In this document: piece by piece, positions 35,001 through 46,710 of the stretch | Position numbering within the stretch: the first letter of the stretch is position 1 | How the letters are laid out: each line of letters starts with the position of its first letter | NCBI GenBank assembly: GCA_023634235.1 | Contig: JAMKCF010000008.1 | Location: 6,904,676-6,968,675 of the forward strand | Direction of reading: 5' to 3' | Length of the DNA stretch: 64,000 nucleotides | Source: Pisaster brevispinus | Lineage: Eukaryota > Echinodermata > Asteroidea > Forcipulatida > Asteriidae | Made by a program: the position numbers and the translations under genes | Notes under the pieces: model-generated | Told to the model about the DNA's origin: nothing | Databases searched by the model: none | What the model saw: only the letters and a program-made list of their open reading frames with translations

Positions 35001-36658
35001 GGTAGAAATGGGGTATATTTAGGGGGGTAGATCCAGGGTGGTAGAAAATAGGGGGGTATGTGTGGGGTGGACTGCAAGGTACATAGGAGCAAAGAGGGAT
35101 GTTTAGTTTTGATCAAAGGGAGTGGTTAAAAAAAGTGTTGTATTTTATAGATTTGTTCTTTTATGTACTCACCAGAACTTCAAAAGAATGAGTGAAGTTT
35201 AACCTGATGATCTTCATTCGTGGAATCAATTAGCAGGAACTTTCTGCACAAGGACCAAAATAGTCTGTAGACAAAGATTTGTATAAAAGCAAAGATTTTA
35301 ACAAAATGCAGGCTGTTGCAGTAATTAGTAAGCATTGAGTGCACCTGTGGCTTTGCTTGGTTATTCTAACTCAATGTTATAAAACAATTCAATGTGATGA
35401 AAATTTTCATTTGGTGTGCGAAAATTGAAGTTTCCAAACACAATGATTTATCAATTGATCTTAAAGATACTGAGTCAAATTTCCAGCTAATCTGACCCCA
35501 AAGTTTATACTTATATTTTAAAAAGCAATTTTTTACACATTTGAGAAAGTTTTGAGCAGTTATTTAGGCACTGCATGAAAAAAAATTGTAAATGATAGGT
35601 GGCAGTAAACTAAACCCTAAATGTAAATGTTAGGATCCCGACATTGTCTCATGTCCATTATCCATTGACAAACACTTTTGGATATTGTGCATTGTCCATG
35701 GCATATGCGAAAGTTTTTGTATTAAGCTTTACGTTTTGAAAAAGCAACATCAGTCAAAATTTGTTAATAGAAAAAATCTCCCCCCAAAATTGTTTGTTGA
35801 AAATCTGGTCATGCACCTTTCAAACTTTATTTGGGACTTTTTTAAAACTACGTGGCATATTAGAAGTGCCAAGTGAAATCCACTGTCCTAGAAAAAAGTT
35901 AATAAAAATAAATGTTAATGCACACGACCTGATTTGCATTACAACAGTTACATGGCAACATTTTTCTGCCCTTGCATGCACCACCTATTCTCTGAACACA
36001 TTGAGATTATATATGGACCTCTTCTTTGGAATAGTATTGATGGCAACAAAGTCAAGGTCATTTTTGGGTGGCTTTAAGAATTTTTATGAAAAACATCATG
36101 TCTTTAACTATCTTGAGTAGCTTCTTCTCTGTTTGTCCTTCACAGGTGCTGCAGCAAGTGCACACATTAGACCATTCTTTCACACAACCCGCCTGCGTGC
36201 ACCCCACCCCCCACCCCCGAAAAATGTGTTGCTCATGATTGAACGTGCGCTCTTGCTGCAGCGCCTGTAACAAGTTAAACAGTCGTTGATTTACATCCAC
36301 CACTCATATACACACCGGAGGACCAGCTGAGACGGCAGGGTACCAGTGATAGCCAAACAAGAAGGGCAGACTTATTGACATTGTTTCTTCGATGTGGATT
36401 AAAAACCATAAATTTTGATTTAAAAAATGATCGTAAGTACAATTAAATGTCTTACGTTGGGCATCTTTCACATATTGAGAATCCAGCAGGCGATTTTCGA
36501 GCTATTTGGTTTGATCTTTTTGTCATTTTGGGGCATTTTTCATGGCTGGTTGTTGGGAAAATCGTAGCAAATTGCTCAACCATGGTCGAGTGAAAGAGTT
36601 TCACCAGGGTGCTAGTAGGACCGAAGATGTTAAAACAATTTCAAACGGGGTACAGCAC
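35001..36658. other. No gene seen
   Basis: Transition from degenerate 80-bp units to unique AT-rich DNA. Nothing coding was recognised. Confidence 0.5.
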
Positions 36659-36668
36659 CCCAATTACT

Positions 36669-36782
36669 ACTCCTAGAACTATGCGGTTCGTTCCGCTATC
36701 ATCTCCACGGAGATTATGCAGTTCGTTCCGCTATCATCTCCACGGAGATGATAGCGGAACAAATCGCATAGTTCTAGGAGTA
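36669..36782. mobile_element. Small fold-back element with 10-bp target duplication
   Basis: ACTCCTAGAACTATGCGGTT at the left is inverted as AATCGCATAGTTCTAGGAGT at the right. CCCAATTACT flanks both sides (36659-36668 and 36783-36792). Part of the left arm (TTCGTTCCGCTATCATCTCC) is duplicated in direct orientation inside. Confidence 0.75.
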
Positions 36783-36899
36783 CCCAATTACTGGGTCTAT
36801 TCCATAACATAGAGCCACAGGAGAGATGAGTAGTCATGGGTCTAATTTACTAGTCTAATATGAGTTTGTTTGTATGGTGTCTTACAAATTGAAATATGA

Positions 36900-37012
36900 T
36901 CAACTACTATTAACTACTAGTACTACTAGTACTACTACTAGTAAATAGTACTACCCAGTACTACCTGCACTACTACAGTACTACTACTTAGGTAGTACTC
37001 TAGTCAATGCTA
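36900..37012. repeat. ACT/AGT trinucleotide-rich microsatellite
   Basis: Irregular run of TACTAC, CTAGTA and related triplets. Confidence 0.75.
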
Positions 37013-37014
37013 GT

Positions 37015-37725
37015 CTGGTTTCTGAAGCCGTTTATGGAGTCAGTACTCGATGTCAGTACTGTGGAGGGATTAGACGGGATACATGTGACTTGTGAGTGTG
37101 ATATGAATATGATGAATTGATGCATCACCGCGAGGTCCCTATGCGCTGAGGTCCCAACTCTACTCAAGTACATACTGTACGGATCAACGGTATGTTTACA
37201 TTGACATGTGTCATGATTTCATAATCATTGATCGAGTTAATCTGAACTAACGTCAACAAACAGAAAACCCGACAAATCTGCCTAACTATCATTCTAAAAC
37301 GTACCTTTATAATATCCAATGATTCTCCTGCCTTTCACGAACAGCCAGATAATCCGTACAGCGTTATAGTTTGTGTCAAAAGGGACATTTCTAGGTAGAA
37401 ATTTGGGAAACGGTATTGAAATCAAAACTCCATTCATGTAAAACTGTGCTAATAAGACCTAGAGAGGGCGCACTACATAAACAAACCAAATCTATTTAAA
37501 GGGGGCGTGGCAGGCTCTGCGCAAGTTACTTTTTGAAAAAGAAAAACAAATGATAACACCATATTATGATTATAACAATTATTCAAAATAAAAACAACAA
37601 ACGATTTGATTGTCACATATATTAATGATGTCGTAAGTCAAACTATGCGAAGAAAGGAAGACTATAATAAAACCTTGTTTTGGTTACGAATAATATTGTA
37701 CTTTGTGGAATTATAATGACTTTAT
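37015..37725. repeat. Right arm of the 15.8-kb inverted repeat
   Basis: It is the reverse complement of the left arm. Shared landmarks, read here on +, are TTTATGGAGTCAGTA, ACGGTATGTTTAC, TATCCAATGATTCTCCTGCC, GATTGTCACATATA and TATAATGACTTT. Confidence 0.75.
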
Positions 37726-37729
37726 ATCG

Positions 37730-37875
37730 CGTGTAAGCTAGACCCGTACATATGAAGCCTCCTGTATGCTTAATAATTGTGGAATCATAATTGACTTATG
37801 TGCATGATTGGCCATATGTACATTGGAGACTCATGTATGCTTGTGAAATCATATTATGTGAAGTCTTATGTATGC
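37730..37875. repeat. Imperfect direct repeats (TATGAAGCCTCCTGTATGCTT)
   Basis: Three diverged copies of a ~60-bp unit. A related copy at 21350-21420 lies in the same orientation outside the left arm. Confidence 0.5.
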
Positions 37876-38214
37876 TTGTAAAATAAAAAGGAAGGGCCAA
37901 GTATAATTTTGTGATGATATTGATAGATAGAGTCCTCATGTGAGTGCGGGGAAAAGTTACAAGTCTCTGACTTCCTTTTAAAAGTGTGGGAATTGCCATT
38001 GTATTTTTGATAAAGTTCCAAGGCAAAGTTTGTCAATATCCAACAGCCAAACTATGATCAAATTAATTACTTACAAAATGGTTTAGTTGCAGTATATTAA
38101 AATTTAAATAAAGATAATGCAAACAGCTAAAATTAATGAAAATAATAAAACAAAACTTTCCCTTTTTCTCTGGCAAAGCTCATAAAGGAAACAAAAAAGT
38201 ATTATAAGAAATGA

Positions 38215-40500
38215 ATTGTTGCACAAATTTGTCTCCCTACACGGCGGCGGCGGCGGCGGCGGCGGTTGATGTGCAGCTGCAATTGAGGGTTATTTTAGGC
38301 GCTGTTTGACCATACAACGTGCACACAAATTTTCCGTAGAAAAGGTCCTCACTTGTTCGGTACAAGGCGAGTTTGAAGGAAAACAACTTTTCCATTGTGA
38401 TGTGCACAAATTTGTCTCCCTAAAACTGTTGTGCGCCGTAGAACAGTGTCCCCGTAAAATAAGGGTTATTTTAGGCGCTGTTTGACCATACAACATGCAA
38501 AGAAATTTTCCGTAGAAAAGGTCCTCACTTGTTCGGTACAAGGCGTGTATGTAGGAAAACAACTTTTCCATTGTGATGTGCACAAATTTGTCTCCCTAAA
38601 ACTGGTGTGCGCTTTAGAACAGTGTCCCCGTAAAATAAGGGTTATTTTAGGCGCTGTTTGACCATACAACATGCAAAGAAATTTTCCGTAGAAAAGGTCC
38701 TCACTTGTTCGGTACAAGGCGTGTATGTAGGAAAACAACTTTTCCATTGTGATGTGCACAAATTTGTCTCCCTAAAACTGGTGTGCGCCGTAGAACAGTG
38801 TCCCCGTAAAATAAGGGTTATTTTAGGCGCTGTTTGACCATACAACATGCAAAGAAATTTTCCGTAGAAAAGGTCCTCACTTGTTCGGTACAAGGCGTGT
38901 ATGTAGGAAAACAACTTTTCCATTGTGATGTGCACAAATTTGTCTCCCTAAAACTGGTGTGCGCCGTAGAACAGTGTCCCCGTAAAATAAGGGTTATTTT
39001 AGGCGCTGTTTGACCATACAACATGCAAACAAATTTTCCGTAGAAAAGGTCCTCACTTGTTCGGTACAAGGCGTGTATGTAGGAAAACAACTTTTCCATT
39101 GTGATGTGCACAAATTTGTCTCCCTAAAACTGGTGTGCGCTTTAGAACAGTGTCCCCGTAAAATAAGGGTTATTTTAGGCGCTGTTTGACCATACAACAT
39201 GCAAACAAATTTTCCGTAGAAAAGGTCCTCACTTGTTCGGTACAAGGCGTGTATGTAGGAAAACATCTTTTCCATTGTGATGTGCACAAATTTGTCTCCC
39301 TAAAACTGGTGTGCGCTGTAGAACAGTGTCCCCGTAAAATAAGGGTTATTTTAGGCGCTGTTTGACCATGCAACATGCAAAGAAATTTTCCGTAGAAAAG
39401 GTCCTCACTTGTTCGGTACAAGGCGTGTATGAAGGAAAACAACTTTTCCATTGTGATGTGCACAAATTTGTCTCCCTAAACGTAGTTCGGCGTTGAACAG
39501 TGTCCCCGTAAAATAAGGGTTATTTTAGGCGCTGTTTGACCATACAACATGCAAACAAATTTTCCGTAGAAAAGGTCCTCACTTGTTCGGTACAAGGCGT
39601 GTATGAAGGAAAACAACTTTTCCATTGTGATGTGCACAAATTTGTCTCCCTAAACGGTAGTTTGGCGTTGAACAGTGTCCCCGTAAAATAAGGGTTATTT
39701 TTGGCGCTGTTTGACCATACAACGTGCACACAAATTACCGTTCAAAATGTCCTCACTTGTTCGGTACAACGTGTGTATATTGGAACATAACTTTTCCATT
39801 GTGATGTGCACAATTTGTCGCCCTAAACTGCAAGAAATGAGCGGCTCGTGTACCCGTACATTGAGGGTTATTTTAGGCGTTGCGCGACCATACAACGTGC
39901 ACAGATTTAACCGTAGAAATAGTCCCCGTATAGACGGTACAGAGCTACATATTGTGAATATAACTTTGCCATTGGGTTGTGCACAATAATGGTCGCCCTT
40001 ACGCGGTGCAAGGGCCGCCCAGTGTACCCGCATAGCGGTGGTTATTTTAGGCGATGGTGACCAATACAACGTGCACACATTTACGTGAAGAAAAGGGCCT
40101 CATATGTACGGTACAAAGAGTGTTTAGTCACCAAATAACTTTTCTATTGTGATGTGCACAATTTTGTCTCCCAAACCGCTGTGCGTTAATCGCACAGTGT
40201 ACCCACAGAATACAGGATAATTTAGGCGTTGTGCGACCATACAGCGTGCACAGATTTATGCGTAGAAAAGGTTACCATATCTGCGGTACACAGCCACATT
40301 TGAGAAAAATAACTTTCCCATTATGATGTGCACAATTTAGTCACACTAAACCGCGTTTTTGTGCAGCCAAGTCTACCCACATAATGAGGGTTATTTTACA
40401 CGTTTGACCGTAGAATTTTAAAAGATTTTTTCAATTTAATGTGCACAACAATTTGGTCTCCCTATCGTGGTGTGTGTGACCGGCAGCTGTAATGTATGTA
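38215..40500 (+). repeat. 176-bp satellite array 2
   Basis: This is the same satellite family and orientation as array 1. About eight core units between 38290 and 39700 repeat at exactly 176 bp and are almost identical, with local variants (ATGCAAAGAAATTTTCCG, CAAGGCGTGTATGTAGG). From 39700 to 40500 the units decay. A (CGG)8-like run at 38240-38266 lies at the left edge. Confidence 0.92.
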
Positions 40501-42117
40501 CCCACACGATGAAGTATATATACACAGTTACGATTTTAAAAGGTCTTTAAATAATTAATAACTTTTCTAGATGGTTCATATTGGTCCCGTCAGCCCGAAA
40601 TTCAAATTTTCATGTGCATTCACTTCACTCTTGAAGGGGCACAGCAATTTCCCTCTTGTAAATTGTAAGGGACACTTCTAGTTCTATGAGGAAAATGTAA
40701 ACTTGTATGGGAACCTTGCAGAGGGCACCAGCAAAAAACACAGGGCACCATGGCAATTGCTGGGGGGTGCCGTTGATTATTTCGAGGCCTGCATTAACTG
40801 TAAGTACTCTTGATCGACTGTCAAGTCCAAAGTGCGCCACGGTAAATAATTATTTTAAGATGCATATAACAGTGTCTTGAACTTAAAGCTATTTGAAACA
40901 TAGGAAAGAGCAGTAAAAGGTGTCAATTAACCAGCTTGAATCTGAGCCAACAATCCCCCCTCCCCCCAAAAAGAGAGATCATCTCAAGATTGTACTTTAG
41001 AATTCAACAAAATACACAATGATTAATTGTTCAAGTGCATCTTACACTGTTAATCGCTTACCAGCTTTTAATTTGTTTGCTCCATTCAAACTGCACTTAA
41101 CAATATATTGTAGGGAAACATAACCAAAAATGCATCATCACAGACTAAATAGTCCAGACACACAATGCACTTGACACTATCTATATTTACAAAAACTATT
41201 CCACAAAAGCCAATAATAACTGTAAATGTTCCATACATTATAAGTCACTACAGATGAGCAATCAAAAACATCTGCTTTTTAACACTTAACACCCCCCCAA
41301 AAAAAAAAAACCAACCCCAAAACCAAAAGAGCACTAATGAGCTGTTGATAGTATAAACACACATTGTGAGAAATGACTACTTCGAAGTAATGAGGTTTTA
41401 GAGAAAGAGGTAAGTTTCACCCCCAAATATTGAATCTGAGAAACTCAGGCATCTAAAAGCACACAATTCAATGCAACACGTGTGTTTTTTCTTTCATTAT
41501 TTTCTTGCAACTTTGATAACCGATTGAGCCAGATTTTTTACAGGTTTGCTGTTTTATGCATATACATGGTGTATTGGGATACACCAAGTGAGCATACTGG
41601 GCTTTGACAATTACCAAGAGTATACCCTGCCTTTGAGTGTACAGTTTATTCAACAAACACGTTTCGATTACAAACATTTAAGAAATAACCCAGTCAGTCG
41701 CTGACAATATACCATTCAATAACACCATATTTGTGTACTCTTAAATTCAATATTTTTTTTACAAATATCTAAAATAGCAATCTGGAATATTCAAAATATT
41801 TCCGGCTGTGTAATATACTACATTTTCGAAACAAAACTTTGCAAAGTATTAATCTCTTTTTGCTTCTCTCTTTAAAACAGGTCAAGATGGTTTTTCTTAA
41901 TTATTTTTATATAATATATTTCATTTCAACGATTGTTGATGTTTAAAACCCAAAACAACTTATATTGTAGTGCTAACCAACAAGTGCTCTATAATATTAA
42001 CTAATAAACCCTACCAACTATTAGTAATCATAAACAAAGCCATAAAAATATTTCTCTAAAAATAGTTTGTACATTTCTTTAGTTTATATACAATATCTCG
42101 CTCATCAACATTCCCAC
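40501..42117. other. Intergenic, no gene seen
   Basis: AT-rich unique sequence with an A-tract near 41300. Confidence 0.5.
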
Positions 42118-42250
42118 CAATTCACTTGAGTGGGATTCGAACCCACGACCTTTGCATTGCTAGAGCAGATGTCTTACCACTAAACCACCGAGCTAGCCCT
42201 GCGGCTAGAGGCAGTTTGAATCCTATGTTTTAGCAGCAAATACCGCACTG
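42118..42250 (-). mobile_element. tRNA-derived SINE copy
   Basis: On the minus strand GCTCGGTGGTTTAGTGGTAA (A box) and GTGGGTTCGAATCCCAC (B box) are spaced as in tRNA. The acceptor ends do not pair. A second copy at 58495-58640 shares the flank CTAGAGGTAGTTTGAATCCT, so this is a dispersed retroposon, not a tRNA gene. Confidence 0.65.
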
Positions 42251-42660
42251 ATTCAAAAGAACATTTGAGTTCTGTGAAAGTAATTTATGATGAAATTGTA
42301 GCTTACAATGGCTTCCCTGCTGAAAGAGTTGCAAACTTTATGTAAAAAAAAGCGAATCTTTGTGCGAATCATCATTCAATACTTAACTTTAAGGAAAAAT
42401 AGTAGGGAAAGCACACCATTGACCTAATTCACATATTATCAAAGTCATCATCACAGTTAATCTTGGCTGTGCCATTTTGAGAGTCAGGCACACCATGTGT
42501 TTTAACGTGTAGTGAGCATTTTAGACAACATGGGAGCGTTAACAAGCTCAGTCAATATCTTAAATTTGCCTCCCAAAATGGCAGACCATGGGCAGACAGT
42601 TGTGTGATACCAGTGCAAGGGGTCAACAGAATGTAAGGTAAGTGCTTGAACATAACTTCA

Positions 42661-43015
42661 TGGGACACTTTGCCTACGGATTGGGCTCTTTGGGCCATAA
42701 AAAGTGTTTGTTATGAAATGAGTGTGGTTGAAAAGATGTTTTAAAGTAGAATTTAATGTTTCACACAAATATTCCTCAAATGTTGTGGTTTTCCTTTTTA
42801 CTTCATGAACTTACATAGTCCATAGTTTTATCGAGTCCAAAAACGTGCTTTTACAAATTGTTAAACTGTGCTAGTTCACGAAAACCACACAATTTTAAGG
42901 GATATTTATGTGAATCATTACATTCTACTTTAAAAACATCTTTCCAATCGTATTCAATTCATAACAAATGCTTTTATAGCCCAAAGCGTCCAATTCAAAG
43001 GCAATGTGTCCCTTT
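42661..43015. mobile_element. Palindromic MITE, family B, full copy
   Basis: The ends GGGACACTTTGCCTACGGAT and CAAAGGCAATGTGTCCC are inverted. The two halves are partly self-complementary. It is homologous to 4324-4636. Confidence 0.75.
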
Positions 43016-43925
43016 AATAATTGTATGGTCTTTTCTCCTGAAGATGGTCGGGGCATACTGATCGAAACGTCAAGTGATTGTTTTTTTTAACTGAAAATAA
43101 AGTGAAATGTCGGCAACTAAATTTGTGTGTGTGAAATGGGTCATTTCAACCATTCAAATGTGTATTTAAGCAGTTTTAATACTTTGAATTGTTTTCACGA
43201 TAATGACATAAGCTTCATCTTTGAAAGGATATCCTACTATGAATATCTTCAAAAGTGAGAGCATTTCAAAACAATTTACCTTTAAAACATGGAACAATTT
43301 CACCAGAATAACATACATTATTCAAAATATGAAAATGATAATTATGTGTAACATTCAACAGACTCGGACATTAAATACCCGATTCATATCAGCATGTAGA
43401 ACCCTAAGTCCTTTCGCCTGTTACAATCTTTGACTACTATAAAACAATTAAAATACAAATAATAAAGTGAACAAAAATATTTTGATTGGAATTTGTGTAA
43501 CATTTTAAGAATTTCCAGATGAAGTTTGTGCTGGGAGACTTAATACTGATGAACAATTTTATTTATTTATTATTATTATTTTCAATTTGACAAAGACATT
43601 TTGTTTCTATTCGGTGAAACTTTTTTTTTTCTTTTCAGTTTTTAAATATATTTACTACTAACTGATGAAACAGAATACATCTTTGACTTCCACATGAATG
43701 AAATAAAAGAAGCCGACTGAAAAAATAACAGAAATAAATTCTTGGGGTGTAATCATGAGCCCTTTATGCATATTCCATTTCAATTCATGGTGTTTACCCG
43801 GAGTCTGGAAACAAGGTGACAATTTGGTTGAAAACTGACATAATAACAAGGCGGTCAAATTGTTTACTTCAGGTAATTTTAGCTAATTGTAAATGACAGA
43901 TGAAGCCCAATGTCTAACCTAGACC

Positions 43926-44122
43926 AGGGCCCAATTTCTTAGAGCTGCTTAAGCACAAAAAGTAGCTAAGCACAACAAAATTATGCTTACCAGAATAAGG
44001 TCACCAGCCAAACTACCATGTCACATGTACAACTTGTGACTGATATCCTGCTAATTTTGGCTACGCAGAATACTGTTAAGCAATGTTTTTATGCTTAAGC
44101 AGCTCTATGAAATAAGACCCTG
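43926..44122. mobile_element. MITE family C
   Basis: The ends GGGCCCAATTTCTTAGAGCT and AGCTCTATGAAATAAGACCC are inverted. The interior holds AAGCACAACAAAATTATGCT. Confidence 0.7.
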
Positions 44123-44312
44123 AAGGACACACAGACACCATGTTTCCCTTTCTAGAAGTCTACCAGACTCTGATGATGGTAGATTCTCCGATGCAGGGGT
44201 CTCTTATAAAAACATTCTTACATAGTAGTAATAATAGGTATTATGTATACTTCACACACTGATCCTTGTCATTTGATTGGTTAGTTACAAACATTCCAAA
44301 GAAGTATAAACT

Positions 44313-44718
44313 TTTTCATAGAGCTGGTTAAGCACGAAAAGTAGCTAAGCATAACAAAAGTATGCTTACCAGAATATGTTTACCAGCCAATGTACCATGT
44401 CACATTAGCACTCCGTGACAAAGCATAACAAAAGTATGCTTACCAGAATGTTTACCAGCCAATGTACCATGTCACATTAGCACTCCGTGACAAAGCATAA
44501 CAAAAGTATGCTTACCAGAATATGTTTACCAGCCAATGTACCATGTCACATTAGCACTCCGTGACAAAGCATAACAAAAGTATGCTTACAAGAATATGTT
44601 TACCAGCCAATGTACCATGTCACATTAGCACTCCGTGACTAGCACCCTGCTTATCTTTGCTTAGCAGAAAATGTTTAAGCAATGTTTTTTGCTTAAGAAG
44701 CTCTATGAAATTGGGCCT
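44313..44718. mobile_element. MITE family C with internal 74-bp tandem expansion
   Basis: It has the same ends as 43926-44122 (TTCATAGAGCTGGTTAAGC; GCTCTATGAAATTGGGCC). A unit containing GCATAACAAAAGTATGCTTA and CACATTAGCACTCCGTGAC is repeated four times between 44345 and 44640. Confidence 0.75.
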
Positions 44719-45117
44719 GTTGATAAGTGGCACATAATTCCAGCTTAAACAGCGCCCTCTTTGTACAGTTTGGCTCCGATGATTATTACTAGAAGCGTAA
44801 AGGAGGTGAATTGAGTCAGTTCGTTTTAGAGTTGATGTAAAAAAAAAAAACTTACTTCAGAAAATATTTCCAAGGTACAACCTTACAAGGTAACATTTGA
44901 ATGTTGACGGATTCAGGAAAATTTAAAGTTTGTGTATTGTTACTTTTTTCTGATCAGGAAAATACATCTGCAACTAAAGTCCCTCCATTGCTTTCAAAGA
45001 CTTTCTTTTAAAACATTAACATTATACAGAAATAAATAAATTATACAAAAGAATACAGTTTCATCACATGGTCCATTCACCTGAAGAGGTAGGGATCAAC
45101 AACTGACAACAATCGTG

Positions 45118-45500
45118 GATACACAGTTGTTATGGAAGAGGGGTCTAGTTCACCAGACCCAAGCTCTGGTGTTGACAGCAACAGAGTGTGGGTTCGAATC
45201 CCGGTCATGGCACCTGTGCACTTGAGTAAGGCACTTAACCACAATTGCTTCGTTAAAAGTTTTGAAGGTAGTGCATTCTGCTCTACCAGCCAGGCTCCTA
45301 GTGGATGATACCCATGCCTACATCCTTACAGATTGTGAAGGGAGTTACTCTGTTTCAGCCCCAGGAGTAGGTGGCAAAAGTGCCCCTGGTGACAGTTGAT
45401 TCGGGTCGACAGCCCAACTAAGTTAAGTGTGGCACTCACCTTCAAGTGGCCGTCTAGTGATGTTAGGCGATTTCTCATAAAAAGAAATAAAAAACAAAAC
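45118..45500 (+). mobile_element. SINE with tRNA-like B box
   Basis: GTGTGGGTTCGAATCCCGGT is a Pol III B box. CACTTGAGTAAGGCACTTAA and CACAATTGCTTCGT follow, as in conserved SINE bodies of marine invertebrates. It ends in an A-rich tail (AAAAGAAATAAAAAAC). Confidence 0.65.
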
Positions 45501-46504
45501 AAACACTAAGCCCTCGAAGGTAAGCACTGAAAAGCAACGCTGATTGGCTGCCAAACATTGTGCATGACCCCGCCCTGTGATTCAACCATCTCCACAGAGT
45601 GTATTTATATTCCCACAGAGTGTATTCATATTGAATGCCCTAGGTAGGCAATAGGGATGCTTGCTGACTTGCCTAACTGTCATTATTGTACGCGCTACGG
45701 AAAGCAAGTTATGTTTAACACACTGCCAGAAGACACACAAATTCCCGGCCTCATGACGCAAATAATGAGAAAATCTGCAAACAGCTCTTCAACTAAAGCA
45801 ATTCCAGTTTCATGGCATGGAATTTTTAACCATGGAATTCTACGATTACGACTTTTAGAATTCTGTGATTTACAGAGAGGTATGGAGTATTCCATAAGAC
45901 TGGCCATTGGCACAATTTCATACATCAGAAGTTTCTGCTTGCACAGCAACTCTTATGGCACACCATAACCACTGTAAAATTAAAAAAAATGAACGCCAAC
46001 CTACCAGCAGTTCTTATAGACCATGTGACCTGTGACATCACATGTTTACAAAAGAGCCACCAGGCCTGGACTTCCTACAGGCAGGATTTGTACACAGCTC
46101 AAGGGAAGAAAACGTTATTATTTTATGGAGCTTGCACTGTCTGACCTTTATCAACTTTTGATATAGACAGGGTGCCCATCTCAAAAAAATGTCAGCCATT
46201 ATTTTTATAACTCTTGGATTTATGTTGAAATTCTGACACAAAATGAGAAATGTCCTATTTGACCGTTGAAGTCTCTTACCTGCCAGAAAGGCCGTGAAAT
46301 GTACAAGGTCACCCTTTTTTGTAAACAAAGGTGACATTGTCTTTAAGCAGACAAGTGCCACAGCAATGCAAATGCACTGCCAAGTTCACTTAACTTAGCA
46401 ATTTTAGCCCGAGGTTTTTAGCCAACTCCCATCCTTGTTTCTAGCATTATTCTGTTCTGCCTTGGAAGCCATCCTATTTGGTTCAAATACTTAAGCTTCA
46501 TTGT
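45501..46504. other. PNP downstream region
   Basis: It probably includes the PNP 3' UTR on the minus strand. No clear AATAAA was found close to the stop. A 103-codon frame at 45657-45968 has no recognisable motif. Confidence 0.4.
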
Positions 46505-46710
46505 CTAGTCCATCTTAGACAGCATCTCAGCGACTAGCTCCTGGAGCACCTCCTCTCTCAGTTTTCCAGTTTCTAGGACCTCGATATGATTGGGTCCGTC
46601 CACCTCTGTTGTTTCGTGGTCCATCACACACTTATTGGTCACTAGAGAGAGGCCGAAGACTCGCATTCCACAGTGCTTTGCAACAATAGCCTCTGGGCAT
46701 GTGCTCATCC
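46505..46710 (-). CDS. PNP: PNP exon 6 (terminal)
   Basis: The acceptor is CTTTCTCAG and the stop is TAG at 46507-46505. It encodes [32 protein letters not shown] and a C-terminal helix ending MLSKMD. Confidence 0.95.

Noticed and set aside
21960..37725. Intact Polinton/Maverick
   Set aside because: The inverted ends and size fit, but no polymerase, integrase, protease or capsid frame was seen; kept only as a hypothesis.
38290..39463. Series of identical 97-codon frames
   Set aside because: One per 176-bp satellite unit; overlapping, non-coding periodicity.
42118..42200. tRNA gene on minus strand
   Set aside because: A and B boxes are present but the acceptor stem does not pair, and a second copy shares non-tRNA flanks, so it is a SINE.
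45657..45968. 103-codon open frame
   Set aside because: No recognised motif, no splice context, and an equally long antisense frame covers the same DNA.
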